A DNA stretch of 64,000 bases from Cauispirillum nitrogeniifigens (GTDB lineage: Bacteria; Pseudomonadota; Alphaproteobacteria; Rhodospirillales; Rhodospirillaceae). Each line of letters opens with the position of its first letter. The stretch's first letter is position 1. The DNA lies in contig NZ_JBLOOT010000005.1 in assembly GCF_049800675.1 (NCBI RefSeq), positions 124,001-188,000 on the forward strand, written 5' to 3'. Under the pieces are notes generated by a model. The model had not been told where the DNA came from, made no database searches, and saw only the letters and a list, made by a program, of their open reading frames with translations. Of this stretch, positions 1-7,384 are shown piece after piece. Both the position numbers and the translations under genes were made by a program.

Positions 1-1835
1 CGTCCAACAAGCCCGGCACCGTCGTGTGGTGCATGGGCGGCACCCAGCATCATAACGGCAACAACAACACCCGCGCCTACTGCGTCCTCCAGCTCGCCCT
101 GGGCAACATGGGCGTGAGCGGCGGCGGCACCAACATCTTCCGCGGCCACGACAACGTGCAGGGCGCCACCGACATGGGCGTGCTGTGCGACAGCCTGCCC
201 GGCTACTACGGCCTGGCCGACGGCGCCTGGTCCCACTGGGCCAAGGTGTGGGACATCGACTTCGACTGGCTGAAGGGCCGCTTCGCCGACGACAAGATCC
301 GCCAGGCCACCGGCATCCCGGTGTCGCGCTGGATCGACGGCGTGCTGGAAGCCAAGGAAAACATCGACCAGCCCGACACCCTCAAGGCGATGATCTACTG
401 GGGCCACGCCCCCAACAGCCAGACCCGCCTGCCGGAAATGCAGAAGGCCATGGACAAGCTCGACCTCCTGGTGGTGGTCGACCCCTTCCCGTCCGTGACC
501 GCCGTGCTGCACAACCGCACCGACGGCGTCTACCTGCTGCCGGCGACCACCCAGTTCGAGACCTACGGCTCCGTCACCGCGTCCAACCGCTCGCTGCAAT
601 GGCGCGAGAAGGTCATCGAGCCGCTGTTCGAATCCAAGACCGACCACGCCATCATGGCCCTGTTCGCCCAGAAGTTCGGCTTCGCCGAGCAGCTGTTCAA
701 GAACATCAAGGTCGAGAACGGAGAACCGCTGATCGAGGACATCACCCGCGAATACAATCGCGGCATGTGGACCATCGGCTACACCGGCCAGTCGCCGGAG
801 CGCCTGAAGGAGCACATGAAGTACCAGCACACCTTCGACAAGACCACGCTGCGCGCCACCGGCGGGCCGCTGGACGGCGAATACTACGGCCTGCCGTGGC
901 CGTGCTGGGGCACCCCGGAGATGAAGCATCCGGGCACCGCCAACCTGTATGACACCTCGCTGCCGGTGGCCCAGGGCGGCGGCACCTTCTGGGCCCGTTT
1001 CGGCCTGGAGCACGAAGGCAACAACCTGCTGGCCGAGGGCGTGTGGTCCAAGGGGTCCGAGATCCAGGACGGCTATCCCGAGTTCACCATGGCCATGCTC
1101 AAGAAGCTGGGCTGGGACAAGGACCTGACGGCCGACGAAGTCAAGGCCATCGAGGCCGCCGGCGGTGACGCCGCGAACTGGAAGACCGACCTGTCGGGCG
1201 GCATCCAGCGCGTGGCCATCAAGCACGGCTGCTCGCCCTTCGGCAACGCCAAGGCGCGCACCATCGTGTGGAACTTCCCCGACCCCGTGCCGCTGCACCG
1301 CGAGCCGCTCTATACCTCGCGCCGCGATCTGGTGGCCGACTACCCGACCTACGCCGACCGCAAGGCCATGCGCCTGCCGACGCTCTACGAGTCCATCCAG
1401 AAGAACGACTTCTCCAAGGACTACCCGATCATCCTGACCTCGGGCCGTCTGGTGGAGTACGAGGGCGGCGGCGACGAAACCCGCTCCAACCCCTGGCTGG
1501 CCGAGTTGCAGCAGCACATGTTCGTCGAGGTCAACCCCTTCGACGCCAACAATGCCGGCATCCGCGAAGGCCAGGACGTGTGGGTGCACGGTCCGGCCGG
1601 CGCCAAGGTCAAGGTCAAGGCCCTGGTCACCGAACGCGTCGGCCGTGGCGTCGCCTTCATGCCGTTCCACTTCGGCGGCGTGATGCAGGGCGAGAACCGA
1701 CGCAACCGCTACCCCGAGGGCTCCGACCCCTACGTCCTGGGCGAAAGCACCAACACCGCGCAGACCTACGGGTATGACTCGGTGACCCAGATGCAGGAAA
1801 CCAAGTGCACCCTCTGCCGCATCGAAGCCGCGTAG
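1..1835 (+). CDS. fdhA: Formate dehydrogenase alpha subunit, 5' end missing
   Basis: Catalytic subunit of a membrane-bound, periplasm-facing formate dehydrogenase that oxidises formate to CO2 at a Mo/W-bis-pterin site. The open frame runs in from the left edge (frame begins at base 3), so about 610 C-terminal residues are visible. The N-terminal 4Fe-4S motif, Tat signal and catalytic Cys/Sec are outside the window. Visible family marks are the pterin-domain stretch HHNGNNNTRAY, the segment NIFRGHDNVQGATDMG, and the C-terminal dinucleotide-binding domain with FMPFHFGG. It ends TKCTLCRIEAA and is followed 24 bases later by the beta subunit, so it forms an operon with fdhB and fdhC. Sequence style is that of the Fdh3 group. 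Whether Mo or W is used cannot be read from this part, although a tungstate-type transporter lies 10 kb away. Confidence 0.93.
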   Translation, partial: SNKPGTVVWCMGGTQHHNGNNNTRAYCVLQLALGNMGVSGGGTNIFRGHDNVQGATDMGVLCDSLPGYYGLADGAWSHWAKVWDIDFDWLKGRFADDKIRQATGIPVSRWIDGVLEAKENIDQPDTLKAMIYWGHAPNSQTRLPEMQKAMDKLDLLVVVDPFPSVTAVLHNRTDGVYLLPATTQFETYGSVTASNRSLQWREKVIEPLFESKTDHAIMALFAQKFGFAEQLFKNIKVENGEPLIEDITREYNRGMWTIGYTGQSPERLKEHMKYQHTFDKTTLRATGGPLDGEYYGLPWPCWGTPEMKHPGTANLYDTSLPVAQGGGTFWARFGLEHEGNNLLAEGVWSKGSEIQDGYPEFTMAMLKKLGWDKDLTADEVKAIEAAGGDAANWKTDLSGGIQRVAIKHGCSPFGNAKARTIVWNFPDPVPLHREPLYTSRRDLVADYPTYADRKAMRLPTLYESIQKNDFSKDYPIILTSGRLVEYEGGGDETRSNPWLAELQQHMFVEVNPFDANNAGIREGQDVWVHGPAGAKVKVKALVTERVGRGVAFMPFHFGGVMQGENRRNRYPEGSDPYVLGESTNTAQTYGYDSVTQMQETKCTLCRIEAA

Positions 1836-1859
1836 CCCAAGGACGAAGGAGAAACACTC

Positions 1860-2450
1860 ATGGGAAAGATGGCTTTCCTTTGTGACGGCGACCGCTGCAT
1901 CGAATGCAACGCCTGCGTCACGGCCTGCAAGAACGAGAACGAGGTGCCCTGGGGCATCAACCGCCGCCGCGTGGTGACCATCAACGACGGCCTGCCCGAC
2001 GAAAAGTCGCTGTCGGTGGCCTGCATGCACTGCTCCGACGCGCCCTGCATGCAGGTGTGCCCGACCAACGTCATCTACCAGACCGCCGACGGCGTGGTGC
2101 TGCATGACAAGGACGGCTGCATCGGCTGCGGCTACTGCTTCTACGCCTGTCCCTTCGGCGCCCCGCAGTATCCGCAGGAGGGCAACTTCGGCAGCCGCGG
2201 CAAGATGGACAAGTGCACCTTCTGCTCGGGCGGCCCGGAGGAAACCGGCTCGCAGGCGGAGTTCAACAAGTACGGCCGCAACCGCGTGGCCGAGGGCAAG
2301 CTGCCGCTGTGCGCCGAGATGTGCTCGACCAAGGCGCTGATCGCCGGCGATGCCGACGTGCTGTCGGACATCTTCCGCCAGCGCGTCATCGAGCGCGGCT
2401 TCGGCGGTGGCGGCTACGGCCTCAACGAGTCCGGCAAGCAGCGGATTTGA
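1860..2450 (+). CDS. fdhB: Formate dehydrogenase iron-sulfur (beta) subunit, Fdh3B type
   Basis: Electron-transfer subunit carrying four predicted 4Fe-4S clusters that pass electrons from FdhA to the cytochrome b subunit. The 196-residue product matches the short Fdh3 beta family. Cysteine groups are visible in order: CDGDRCIECNACVTAC near the N terminus, CMHCSDAPCMQVC around residue 63, CIGCGYCFYAC around residue 88, then CTFC and LCAEMC toward the C terminus. No signal peptide is seen, as expected for a partner co-exported with a Tat-borne alpha subunit. A purine-rich ribosome-binding site (AAGGAG) precedes the ATG. The gene sits between fdhA (24-base gap) and fdhC (14-base gap) in one operon. 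Confidence 0.93.
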   Translation: MGKMAFLCDGDRCIECNACVTACKNENEVPWGINRRRVVTINDGLPDEKSLSVACMHCSDAPCMQVCPTNVIYQTADGVVLHDKDGCIGCGYCFYACPFGAPQYPQEGNFGSRGKMDKCTFCSGGPEETGSQAEFNKYGRNRVAEGKLPLCAEMCSTKALIAGDADVLSDIFRQRVIERGFGGGGYGLNESGKQRI

Positions 2451-2464
2451 CACGGGAGATGGCC

Positions 2465-3544
2465 ATGATCGGGCCAAAGACCAGGACCCTGTGGGGCGGC
2501 CTCCTCGCCGCCCTCGCCCTGGTGGTCATGATCGCCGTCGCCGGGCCGGCGCGGGCGGACGTTCGTCCGCCCGCCGACGCGGCGGTGGTGACTTCGCCGG
2601 GGCAGGACATCACGCCGTCCCTGCCGTCCAACCTCAAGTCCAACCCCGCCGCCCAGTTCTGGAACGGCGTGGGCGACGGCACCGTCGGCCGGGTGACCAT
2701 TCCCGACGCCAAGGCCGGGCGGCTGGTGCAGACCAACGGCATGGACTGGCTGCGCTTCCGCCAGGACGTCGTCGGCTTCTGGGGTGCCGTGGCGGTGCTG
2801 GGCATGCTGACCGCGCTCAGCGCGTTCTTCATGATCCGGGGCCGCATCAAGATCGACAGCGGACGGTCCGGCCGCCTCATTCAGCGCTTCACGCGCATCG
2901 AGGTGGTCGGCCACTGGCTGACGGCGATTTCCTTCCTGCTGCTGGCCCTCACCGGGCTGGTCATCCTCTACGGCCGCGACTGGCTGCTGCCGTGGATGGG
3001 GCCGGAGGTGTTCGCCGGGGTGGCGCGCGCGGGCAAGTACGCCCACAACTTCGGCGGCTTCGCCTTCATGGCCGGGCTGCTGATGATCTTCGTCATGTGG
3101 GTGCGCCACAACGTCTGGGACCGCTACGACTTCAACTGGATCCTCAAGGGCGGCGGCCTGCTGTCCAAGGGGCATCCGCCGGCCGACAAGTTCAACTTCG
3201 GCCAGAAGACCGTCTTCTGGATGGTCACTCTGGTCGGGCTGGCGCTGTCGGTCTCGGGCCTGAACCTGCTCATGCCGTTCTGGTTCCTGCCCGACATCGA
3301 AACCATGCAGGTCGTCCAGCTCATCCACGCCGGCCTGGGCGTGGGCCTCTTTGCCCTGATGCTGGCCCACATCTACATCGGCTCGGTGGGCATGGAGTCG
3401 GCCTTCGACGCCATGAGCACCGGCTACGTGGACATCAACTGGGCGCGCGAGCATCACAGCGCCTGGGTCGACCGCCACGTCGCCGAACACGGCGAACCCC
3501 CGCCGCCGGCCAAGACCCCGCACGCCGCCCAGCCGGCGGAATAA
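2465..3544 (+). CDS. fdhC: Formate dehydrogenase cytochrome b (gamma) subunit
   Basis: Membrane anchor that takes electrons from the beta subunit through b-type haems to quinone. The 359-residue product has an N-terminal signal-like segment ending near GPARAD and a periplasmic stretch. Four or more hydrophobic helices carry candidate haem histidines (GHWLTAISF, KYAHNFGGF, WVRHNVWD, LIHAGLGVG, LAHIYIGS). Two in-frame ATGs exist, at 2459 and 2465. I chose 2465 because GGGAG at 2454-2458 then has a 6-base spacer, while it would touch the other ATG. The family usually has a similar N-terminal extension. The C-terminal tail is Pro/Ala/His rich. It is the last gene of the operon and is followed at once by a dispersed repeat and terminators. 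Confidence 0.9.
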   Translation: MIGPKTRTLWGGLLAALALVVMIAVAGPARADVRPPADAAVVTSPGQDITPSLPSNLKSNPAAQFWNGVGDGTVGRVTIPDAKAGRLVQTNGMDWLRFRQDVVGFWGAVAVLGMLTALSAFFMIRGRIKIDSGRSGRLIQRFTRIEVVGHWLTAISFLLLALTGLVILYGRDWLLPWMGPEVFAGVARAGKYAHNFGGFAFMAGLLMIFVMWVRHNVWDRYDFNWILKGGGLLSKGHPPADKFNFGQKTVFWMVTLVGLALSVSGLNLLMPFWFLPDIETMQVVQLIHAGLGVGLFALMLAHIYIGSVGMESAFDAMSTGYVDINWAREHHSAWVDRHVAEHGEPPPPAKTPHAAQPAE

Positions 3545-3546
3545 CA

Positions 3547-3623
3547 CCGGCCGGCGGATGAAGACACTCACGAAGTACCGCTCGCCGGCCGGCAAGCCCG
3601 CGCGGCGCGTGAACGTCACCGCC
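3547..3623. repeat. Dispersed 77-bp repeat, copy A
   Basis: This 77-base block starts three bases after the fdhC stop codon. It recurs at 29448-29524 with only six differences, all transitions. It contains a perfect 10-base inverted repeat, CCGGCCGGCG at 3547-3556 and CGCCGGCCGG at 3583-3592, separated by 26 bases. Both copies lie directly after the last gene of an operon and in the same orientation, which suggests a role at the 3' end of mRNA or a small non-autonomous repeat family. No known family name was recognised. Confidence 0.85.
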
Positions 3624-3628
3624 TCGGC

Positions 3629-3655
3629 ATGAAACGACCCGAAGGGTCGTTTCAT
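3629..3655. terminator. Perfect 12-bp hairpin after fdhABC
   Basis: ATGAAACGACCC (3629-3640) pairs perfectly with GGGTCGTTTCAT (3644-3655) around a GAA loop. There is no long T-run after it, so it may be a terminator, an mRNA-end stabiliser or both. It lies 85 bases after the fdhC stop. Confidence 0.6.
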
Positions 3656-3694
3656 AAGCCGGGCGGTATGAGGGACACTCCTTGCACCTTGCGC

Positions 3695-3727
3695 ACCGCC
3701 GGTCCTGGCAACGGGACCGGCGGTTTT
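3695..3727 (+). terminator. Rho-independent terminator between fdh operon and ppk2
   Basis: ACCGCCGGTCC (3695-3705) pairs with GGACCGGCGGT (3714-3724) around an 8-base loop, and TTTT follows. This is the better candidate for ending fdhABC transcription. Confidence 0.65.
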
Positions 3728-3747
3728 CCGTTTCACAAAGCCTTCGC

Positions 3748-3775
3748 TTGTCGCCACGCTGGGCGAAGGTCATAT
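3748..3775 (+). promoter_or_regulatory. Possible ppk2 promoter
   Basis: TTGTCG at 3748-3753 and TCATAT at 3770-3775 are separated by 16 bases, a loose sigma-70-like pair about 80 bases before the ppk2 ATG. The rest of the 311-base gap between fdhC and ppk2 holds the repeat and hairpins listed separately, and nothing else was recognised. Confidence 0.3.
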
Positions 3776-3855
3776 GCCTTCCGCAGGGTGACTACCGACG
3801 CGCGAAGGTGGTAGCCTACCGCGACGGAATTGTGACAACAGGGGAGAAGGGCCAG

Positions 3856-4908
3856 ATGACTGACGCCGACAAGACCACCGTGGCCGGGATCGACGCCGTG
3901 ACCGAGGCGGAGGCCGTGACCGAGGCGGAGGCCGTGGCCGAGGTGGAGGCCGCAACCGATGCGGACGCGGCACATGAAGCCGCCGTTCCGGCGGGCGGGA
4001 CCGAGGCGGTGGTGGACCCCGCCGCGCAGGCGTTGCGCGGTCTGGCCGACATCCGCCACGATCCCGAGGGCATCAAGCTGGCCTTCGAGTCCGGCGCCTA
4101 TCCCTACAAGACCCGCCTGGGCCGCGCCGAGTACGAAAAGAAGAAGGCCAAGCTCCAGGCCGAGTTGCTGAAGGTCCAGATCTGGGCCAAGGAGACCGGC
4201 CAGAAGTTCGTGCTGATCTTCGAGGGCCGCGACGCCGCCGGCAAGGGCGGCACCATCAAGCGCTACATGGAACACCTCAACCCCCGCTCGGCCCGCCTTG
4301 TGGCGCTGGAAAAGCCCACCGAGATCGAGCGCGGCCAGTGGTTCTTCCAGCGCTACATCCAGCACCTGCCGACGGCCGGCGAAATGGTCTTCTTCGACCG
4401 CTCCTGGTACAACCGCGCCGGCGTCGAGCGCGTCATGGGCTTCTGCTCCCCGGCCGAATACCTGGAGTTCATGCGCCAGACGCCGGAGGTGGAGCGCATG
4501 CTCGTGCGCTCGGGCATCCAGCTCTACAAGTACTGGTTCTCCGTGTCGCAGGACGAGCAGCGCCGCCGCTTCAAGGCGCGCGAGACCGACCCGCTCAAGC
4601 AGTGGAAGCTGTCGCCCATCGACAAGGCGTCCCTCGACAAGTGGGACGACTACACCGAGGCCAAGGAGGCGATGTTCTTCTACACCGACACCGCCGACGC
4701 GCCCTGGACCATCATCAAGTCCGACGACAAGAAGCGTGCCCGCCTGAACTGCATGCTGCACTTCCTCAACTCGCTGGACTACCCCGGCAAGGACCACCGC
4801 CTGGTCCGCACCCCCGACCCGCTGATCGTCGGCCGCGGCGCCCACGTCATCCGGCAGAGCGAACACATCCTGGGCAACTCCCTGCACCCGGACATGCGCC
4901 GCGCCTGA
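3856..4908 (+). CDS. ppk2: Polyphosphate kinase 2
   Basis: Transfers phosphate between polyphosphate and nucleoside diphosphates in the cytoplasm. The 350-residue product has the PPK2 P-loop GRDAAGKGGT (about residues 124-133), the Walker B/lid segment FFDRSWYNRAGVERV, and the conserved KARETDPLKQWKLSPID block. The catalytic core begins near residue 60. Before it is an unusual acidic, Ala/Glu-rich leader with three near-identical six-residue units (VTEAEA, VTEAEA, VAEVEA). ATG 3856 was chosen because GGGGAG stands nine bases upstream; an earlier in-frame start would add an unlikely arginine-rich leader. It is a single gene with its own terminator. The one-domain form suggests class I PPK2, but nucleotide preference cannot be read directly. 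Confidence 0.92.
   Translation: MTDADKTTVAGIDAVTEAEAVTEAEAVAEVEAATDADAAHEAAVPAGGTEAVVDPAAQALRGLADIRHDPEGIKLAFESGAYPYKTRLGRAEYEKKKAKLQAELLKVQIWAKETGQKFVLIFEGRDAAGKGGTIKRYMEHLNPRSARLVALEKPTEIERGQWFFQRYIQHLPTAGEMVFFDRSWYNRAGVERVMGFCSPAEYLEFMRQTPEVERMLVRSGIQLYKYWFSVSQDEQRRRFKARETDPLKQWKLSPIDKASLDKWDDYTEAKEAMFFYTDTADAPWTIIKSDDKKRARLNCMLHFLNSLDYPGKDHRLVRTPDPLIVGRGAHVIRQSEHILGNSLHPDMRRA
3898..3951 (+). repeat. Three 18-bp tandem units in the ppk2 leader
   Basis: Units 3898-3915 and 3916-3933 are identical and 3934-3951 differs at two bases. They encode the VTEAEA-type repeats of the acidic N-terminal leader of PPK2, so copy number could vary in frame without breaking the gene. Confidence 0.8.
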
Positions 4909-4938
4909 CGATCGCCGCCCTACTACCACCCTGCCCGC

Positions 4939-4973
4939 ACCGCCGCCCCCACCCCCCGTGGAGGCGGCGGTTT
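4939..4973 (+). terminator. Weak terminator after ppk2
   Basis: ACCGCCGCC (4939-4947) pairs with GGCGGCGGT (4963-4971) around a C-rich 15-base loop, followed by a short T tract. It lies 30 bases after the ppk2 stop. The 455-base gap to htpX otherwise holds a MITE-like palindrome and the htpX terminator hairpins, with no gene seen. Confidence 0.5.
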
Positions 4974-5018
4974 GCTGTCCGGGGCAGCGCGCCAGCACGG
5001 ACTTCCGGGAACATCTAG

Positions 5019-5168
5019 TTGGACCACCAAGTCACCAAGGCACCAAGAGGGCGACCGTGCGGCGCCGCAGGCAGAAAAGGACCTGCGGGTGTTTTCTGCG
5101 CTGCGCGCCCATGCTCCGGGGCGCCGTTGGCGCGGTCCTGTTGGTGCCTTGGTGACTTGGTGGTCCAA
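5019..5168. repeat. 150-bp MITE-like palindromic element
   Basis: A perfect 28-base inverted repeat bounds this element (5019-5046 and 5141-5168; the left arm begins TTGGACCACCAAGTCACC). Inside is a second hairpin with GCAGAAAA and TTTTCTGC arms. There is no room for a transposase. I see no clear target-site duplication beside the ends. Perfect terminal repeats on a short non-coding core are typical of miniature inverted-repeat elements. No second copy is in the window, so mobility is inferred only. Confidence 0.6.
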
Positions 5169-5204
5169 ATCCCCCTCCGAACCTGCCGCCGTCCCGTGAA
5201 GACC

Positions 5205-5235
5205 AAAAAAATCCCCCGCGTGGGAGGCGCGGGGG
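5205..5235 (-). terminator. Rho-independent terminator of htpX
   Basis: Read on the minus strand, CCCCCGCG (5228-5235) and CGCGGGGG (5213-5220) form a stem around a 7-base loop and are followed by seven T (5211-5205). It lies about 130 bases after the htpX stop. Confidence 0.8.
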
Positions 5236-5269
5236 AGGAGGAGGTGAGGAGGGAGGAAGAAAAGAAAGC

Positions 5270-5345
5270 GGCGGAGGGTGGGAGGGGGAAACACCCTCCG
5301 CCGAGGTTGGGAAGAGGCCGAGGGAGGTCGGGGACGCCTCTTCCC
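5270..5345 (-). other. Two further hairpins in the htpX 3' untranslated region
   Basis: GGCGGAGGGTG (5270-5280) pairs with CACCCTCCGCC (5292-5302), and GGGAAGAGGC (5309-5318) pairs with GCCTCTTCCC (5336-5345). Both lie between the htpX stop and its T-run terminator, giving the transcript three hairpins in a row. A role in 3' mRNA stability is possible but only inferred. Confidence 0.5.
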
Positions 5346-5363
5346 TGGGGGACTTCAAACCGC

Positions 5364-6218
5364 TCAGGCCATGGCGCGGAGCCGGGCGACGCGGTCTTCG
5401 AGGCGCGGGTGGGTGGCGAACAGGGCGGCCACGGACGACCCGCGCAGGGGGTTGACGATGAACAGGTGGGCGGTGGCGGGGCTGCGCTCGGCCACCGGGT
5501 TGGGCAGGGCCTGCGCCGCCTGACCCAGGCGCTCCAGGGCGCTGGCCAGCCATTCGGGGTTGCCGCAGATCTCGGCGCCGATGCGGTCGGCGGAGAACTC
5601 GCGGGTCCGGGAGATGGCCATCTGCACCAGACCGGCGGCCATCGGGGCGATGATCGCGGCGGCGATGGCGCCGACCAGGCCCAGGGGGCTGCCGCCCTCC
5701 TCGCCCTCGTCGGACGAGTTGGAGGCGGCGAAGAACAGGCCGAAGTTGGCAAGCATGCCGATGGCGCCGGCGATGGCCGCCGTGATGGTCATGACCAGGG
5801 TGTCGCGGTTGCGGATGTGCGCCAGTTCGTGCGCCATCACGCCGGCCACCTGTTCCCAGCTCATCAGGCGCAGCAGGCCGGTGGTGGCGGCGACGGCGGC
5901 ATGCTCCGGGCTGCGGCCGGTGGCGAAGGCATTGGGCTGGTCGGAGTCGATGACGTAGACCTTGGGCATCGGCATGCCGGCGCGGCGGGCGAGCTGCTCG
6001 ACGATGCCGTGCAGGTCCGGTGCGGTCGCGGCGTCAACCTCCTGCGCGCCGTGCATCTTCAGCACCAGCTTGTCGGAGTTCCAGAAGGCGAAGACGTTCA
6101 TGACCACGGCCACCGCCAGGGCCACCAGCATCCCCGTGGCCCCGCCAAGCGCGAAGCCGACGAGCACGAACAGCGCGCTGAGGGCGGCGAGGAGAAGGGC
6201 GGTGCGAAGGTGCGGCAT
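5364..6218 (-). CDS. htpX: Membrane zinc metalloprotease HtpX (M48 family)
   Basis: Integral inner-membrane protease that degrades misfolded membrane proteins. At 284 residues it is the usual family length. Two N-terminal membrane helices (residues about 5-45) precede the zinc motif HELAH at 130-134; the third ligand should be the Glu of SRTREFSADR. Two more hydrophobic segments (about 145-165 and 180-200) follow. NPLRG and THPRLEDRV near the C terminus are also typical. Upstream on the minus strand, CCCCATAT (6265-6258) resembles a heat-shock sigma -10 element, but no convincing -35 partner was found. The gene stands alone, with its own terminator, divergent from the gene at 6455. Confidence 0.93.
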   Translation of the reverse strand: MPHLRTALLLAALSALFVLVGFALGGATGMLVALAVAVVMNVFAFWNSDKLVLKMHGAQEVDAATAPDLHGIVEQLARRAGMPMPKVYVIDSDQPNAFATGRSPEHAAVAATTGLLRLMSWEQVAGVMAHELAHIRNRDTLVMTITAAIAGAIGMLANFGLFFAASNSSDEGEEGGSPLGLVGAIAAAIIAPMAAGLVQMAISRTREFSADRIGAEICGNPEWLASALERLGQAAQALPNPVAERSPATAHLFIVNPLRGSSVAALFATHPRLEDRVARLRAMA

Positions 6219-6454
6219 CTCTGGGCCTCGTTGGAAGGGCGTCGATCACGGATACCAATATGGGGCGGGGACGCTGATAGGGGAAATATATTCAACGTCA
6301 CCATAACCGTTGGCTTTTCCTATCAATACCCCCTTCCGCGCCGTCCCTTCTTGTTGCCACCGCGCCATGAATTGCCGGAACCGCTTGCCCCGACCCAGGG
6401 TTCCCGGTCAGCCTGCACGGTGACGATCACTGTGCCGACCGGGGGATGGGACGC

Positions 6455-7003
6455 ATGAAACAGCTACTGACGCTGCTGGTCGTGGGGGTGGGGTGCCTGT
6501 TGGGGACGGGTTCCGCCTGGGCCGAAACGGTGCTGGTCACGGTGACCGGCGCCATCGAACGGCCGAACCGCGACGGGCGCGATGACTTCGCCGACGCCCT
6601 GTTCGTGGTCCACGACATCGCTTTCGACAAGGCCCGCGCCTTCAGCCGCCTGGATCTGGCGGCGCTGGGCCAGCATGCCGCGACGGTGACCTACGACGCC
6701 TGGCCGCGCGCGGTGAAGGTGCGCGGGCCGCGTCTGGCCGACGTGCTGCGGGCCGCCGGTGCCGCCACCACCGGCAGCGTGCAGGTGCAGGCCCTGGACG
6801 GCTACAGCTACACCTTCCCCATGGAGATGGTGGAGCGCACCCCGGATATGATCCTCGCCATAGAGGCAGACGGCCGCCCGCTGGCCATCGGCGGCCGTGG
6901 CCCGGCGTGGCTGGTGTTCCCGCCCGGCCTGCTGCCGGGCCAGGACAAGGACGATGGTCTGGTGTGGGCAGTCTTTCACCTGCGCGTGAATGCCGCGCCG
7001 TAG
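6455..7003 (+). CDS. Exported protein with sulfite-oxidase-like molybdopterin fold
   Basis: A 182-residue secreted protein with a signal peptide ending near SAWAE, followed by a compact domain resembling the oxidoreductase molybdopterin-binding fold (VKVRGPRLADVLRAAG, ALDGYSYTFPMEMV, GGRGPAWLVFPP). The cofactor-binding cysteine of true sulfite oxidases is not evident, so it may be a cofactor-free relative. Two starts are possible. ATG 6455 is preferred because GGGGGA lies eight bases upstream; ATG 6446 directly abuts the G-run. The 3' end overlaps the next gene by 14 bases, so the two are translationally linked. Substrate unknown. Confidence 0.72.
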   Translation: MKQLLTLLVVGVGCLLGTGSAWAETVLVTVTGAIERPNRDGRDDFADALFVVHDIAFDKARAFSRLDLAALGQHAATVTYDAWPRAVKVRGPRLADVLRAAGAATTGSVQVQALDGYSYTFPMEMVERTPDMILAIEADGRPLAIGGRGPAWLVFPPGLLPGQDKDDGLVWAVFHLRVNAAP

Positions 7004-7376
7004 CGCGCGCGCCCTGGCCCTGGCGGCGGTCCTGCTGGGAGCCGCGTCTCCGGCCTGGGCGGCGGGAACGGTGACGGAGCTGTTCCTCGGCCTGTCCACG
7101 CCCGCCGGCCCGGTCACGGCCGAGGACTGGGACCGCTTCATGGTCGAGGACATGGCCCCGCGCCTGCCCGGCTTCGCCGTCACCCCCTGCGATGGCCTCT
7201 ACCGCGCCGCCGACGGGGCGGTGGTGCGCGAGGCGTGCAAGCGCGTAGTCATCGTCCATGACGGCCAGGGCACGGCGATCTCGGCCGTCATTGCGGCCTA
7301 CAAGGCCCGCTTCGCCCAGGAGTCGGTCCTGCGCCTAGACCGCGCCTGCGGCGACGGCGGCTGCGTCTTCGAGTAG
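6990..7376 (+). CDS. DUF3574-family exported protein
   Basis: A 128-residue protein with a signal peptide (cleavage probably after SPAWA) and the DUF3574 pattern: TELFLGLSTPAG, then a Trp-containing helix (AEDWDRFMVEDMAPRLPGF), and near the end AYKARFAQESVLRLD. The function of this family is unknown to me. Two C-terminal cysteines (ACGDGGC) and two others could form disulfides in the periplasm. It overlaps the preceding sulfite-oxidase-like gene by 14 bases, implying co-expression, and ends eight bases before the convergent WD40-cytochrome gene. Confidence 0.75.
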   Translation: MPRRSARALALAAVLLGAASPAWAAGTVTELFLGLSTPAGPVTAEDWDRFMVEDMAPRLPGFAVTPCDGLYRAADGAVVREACKRVVIVHDGQGTAISAVIAAYKARFAQESVLRLDRACGDGGCVFE

Positions 7377-7384
7377 GCGCCCTG

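Noticed and set aside
2414..3757. Long minus-strand open frame opposite fdhC.
   Set aside because: It is composed of His/Arg/Ala-rich shadow sequence typical of high-GC antisense frames; fdhC on the plus strand has clear family motifs.
6258..6300. Heat-shock sigma promoter for htpX.
   Set aside because: CCCCATAT fits a -10 element, but no CTTGAA-type -35 stands at a usable distance, so only a note was kept.
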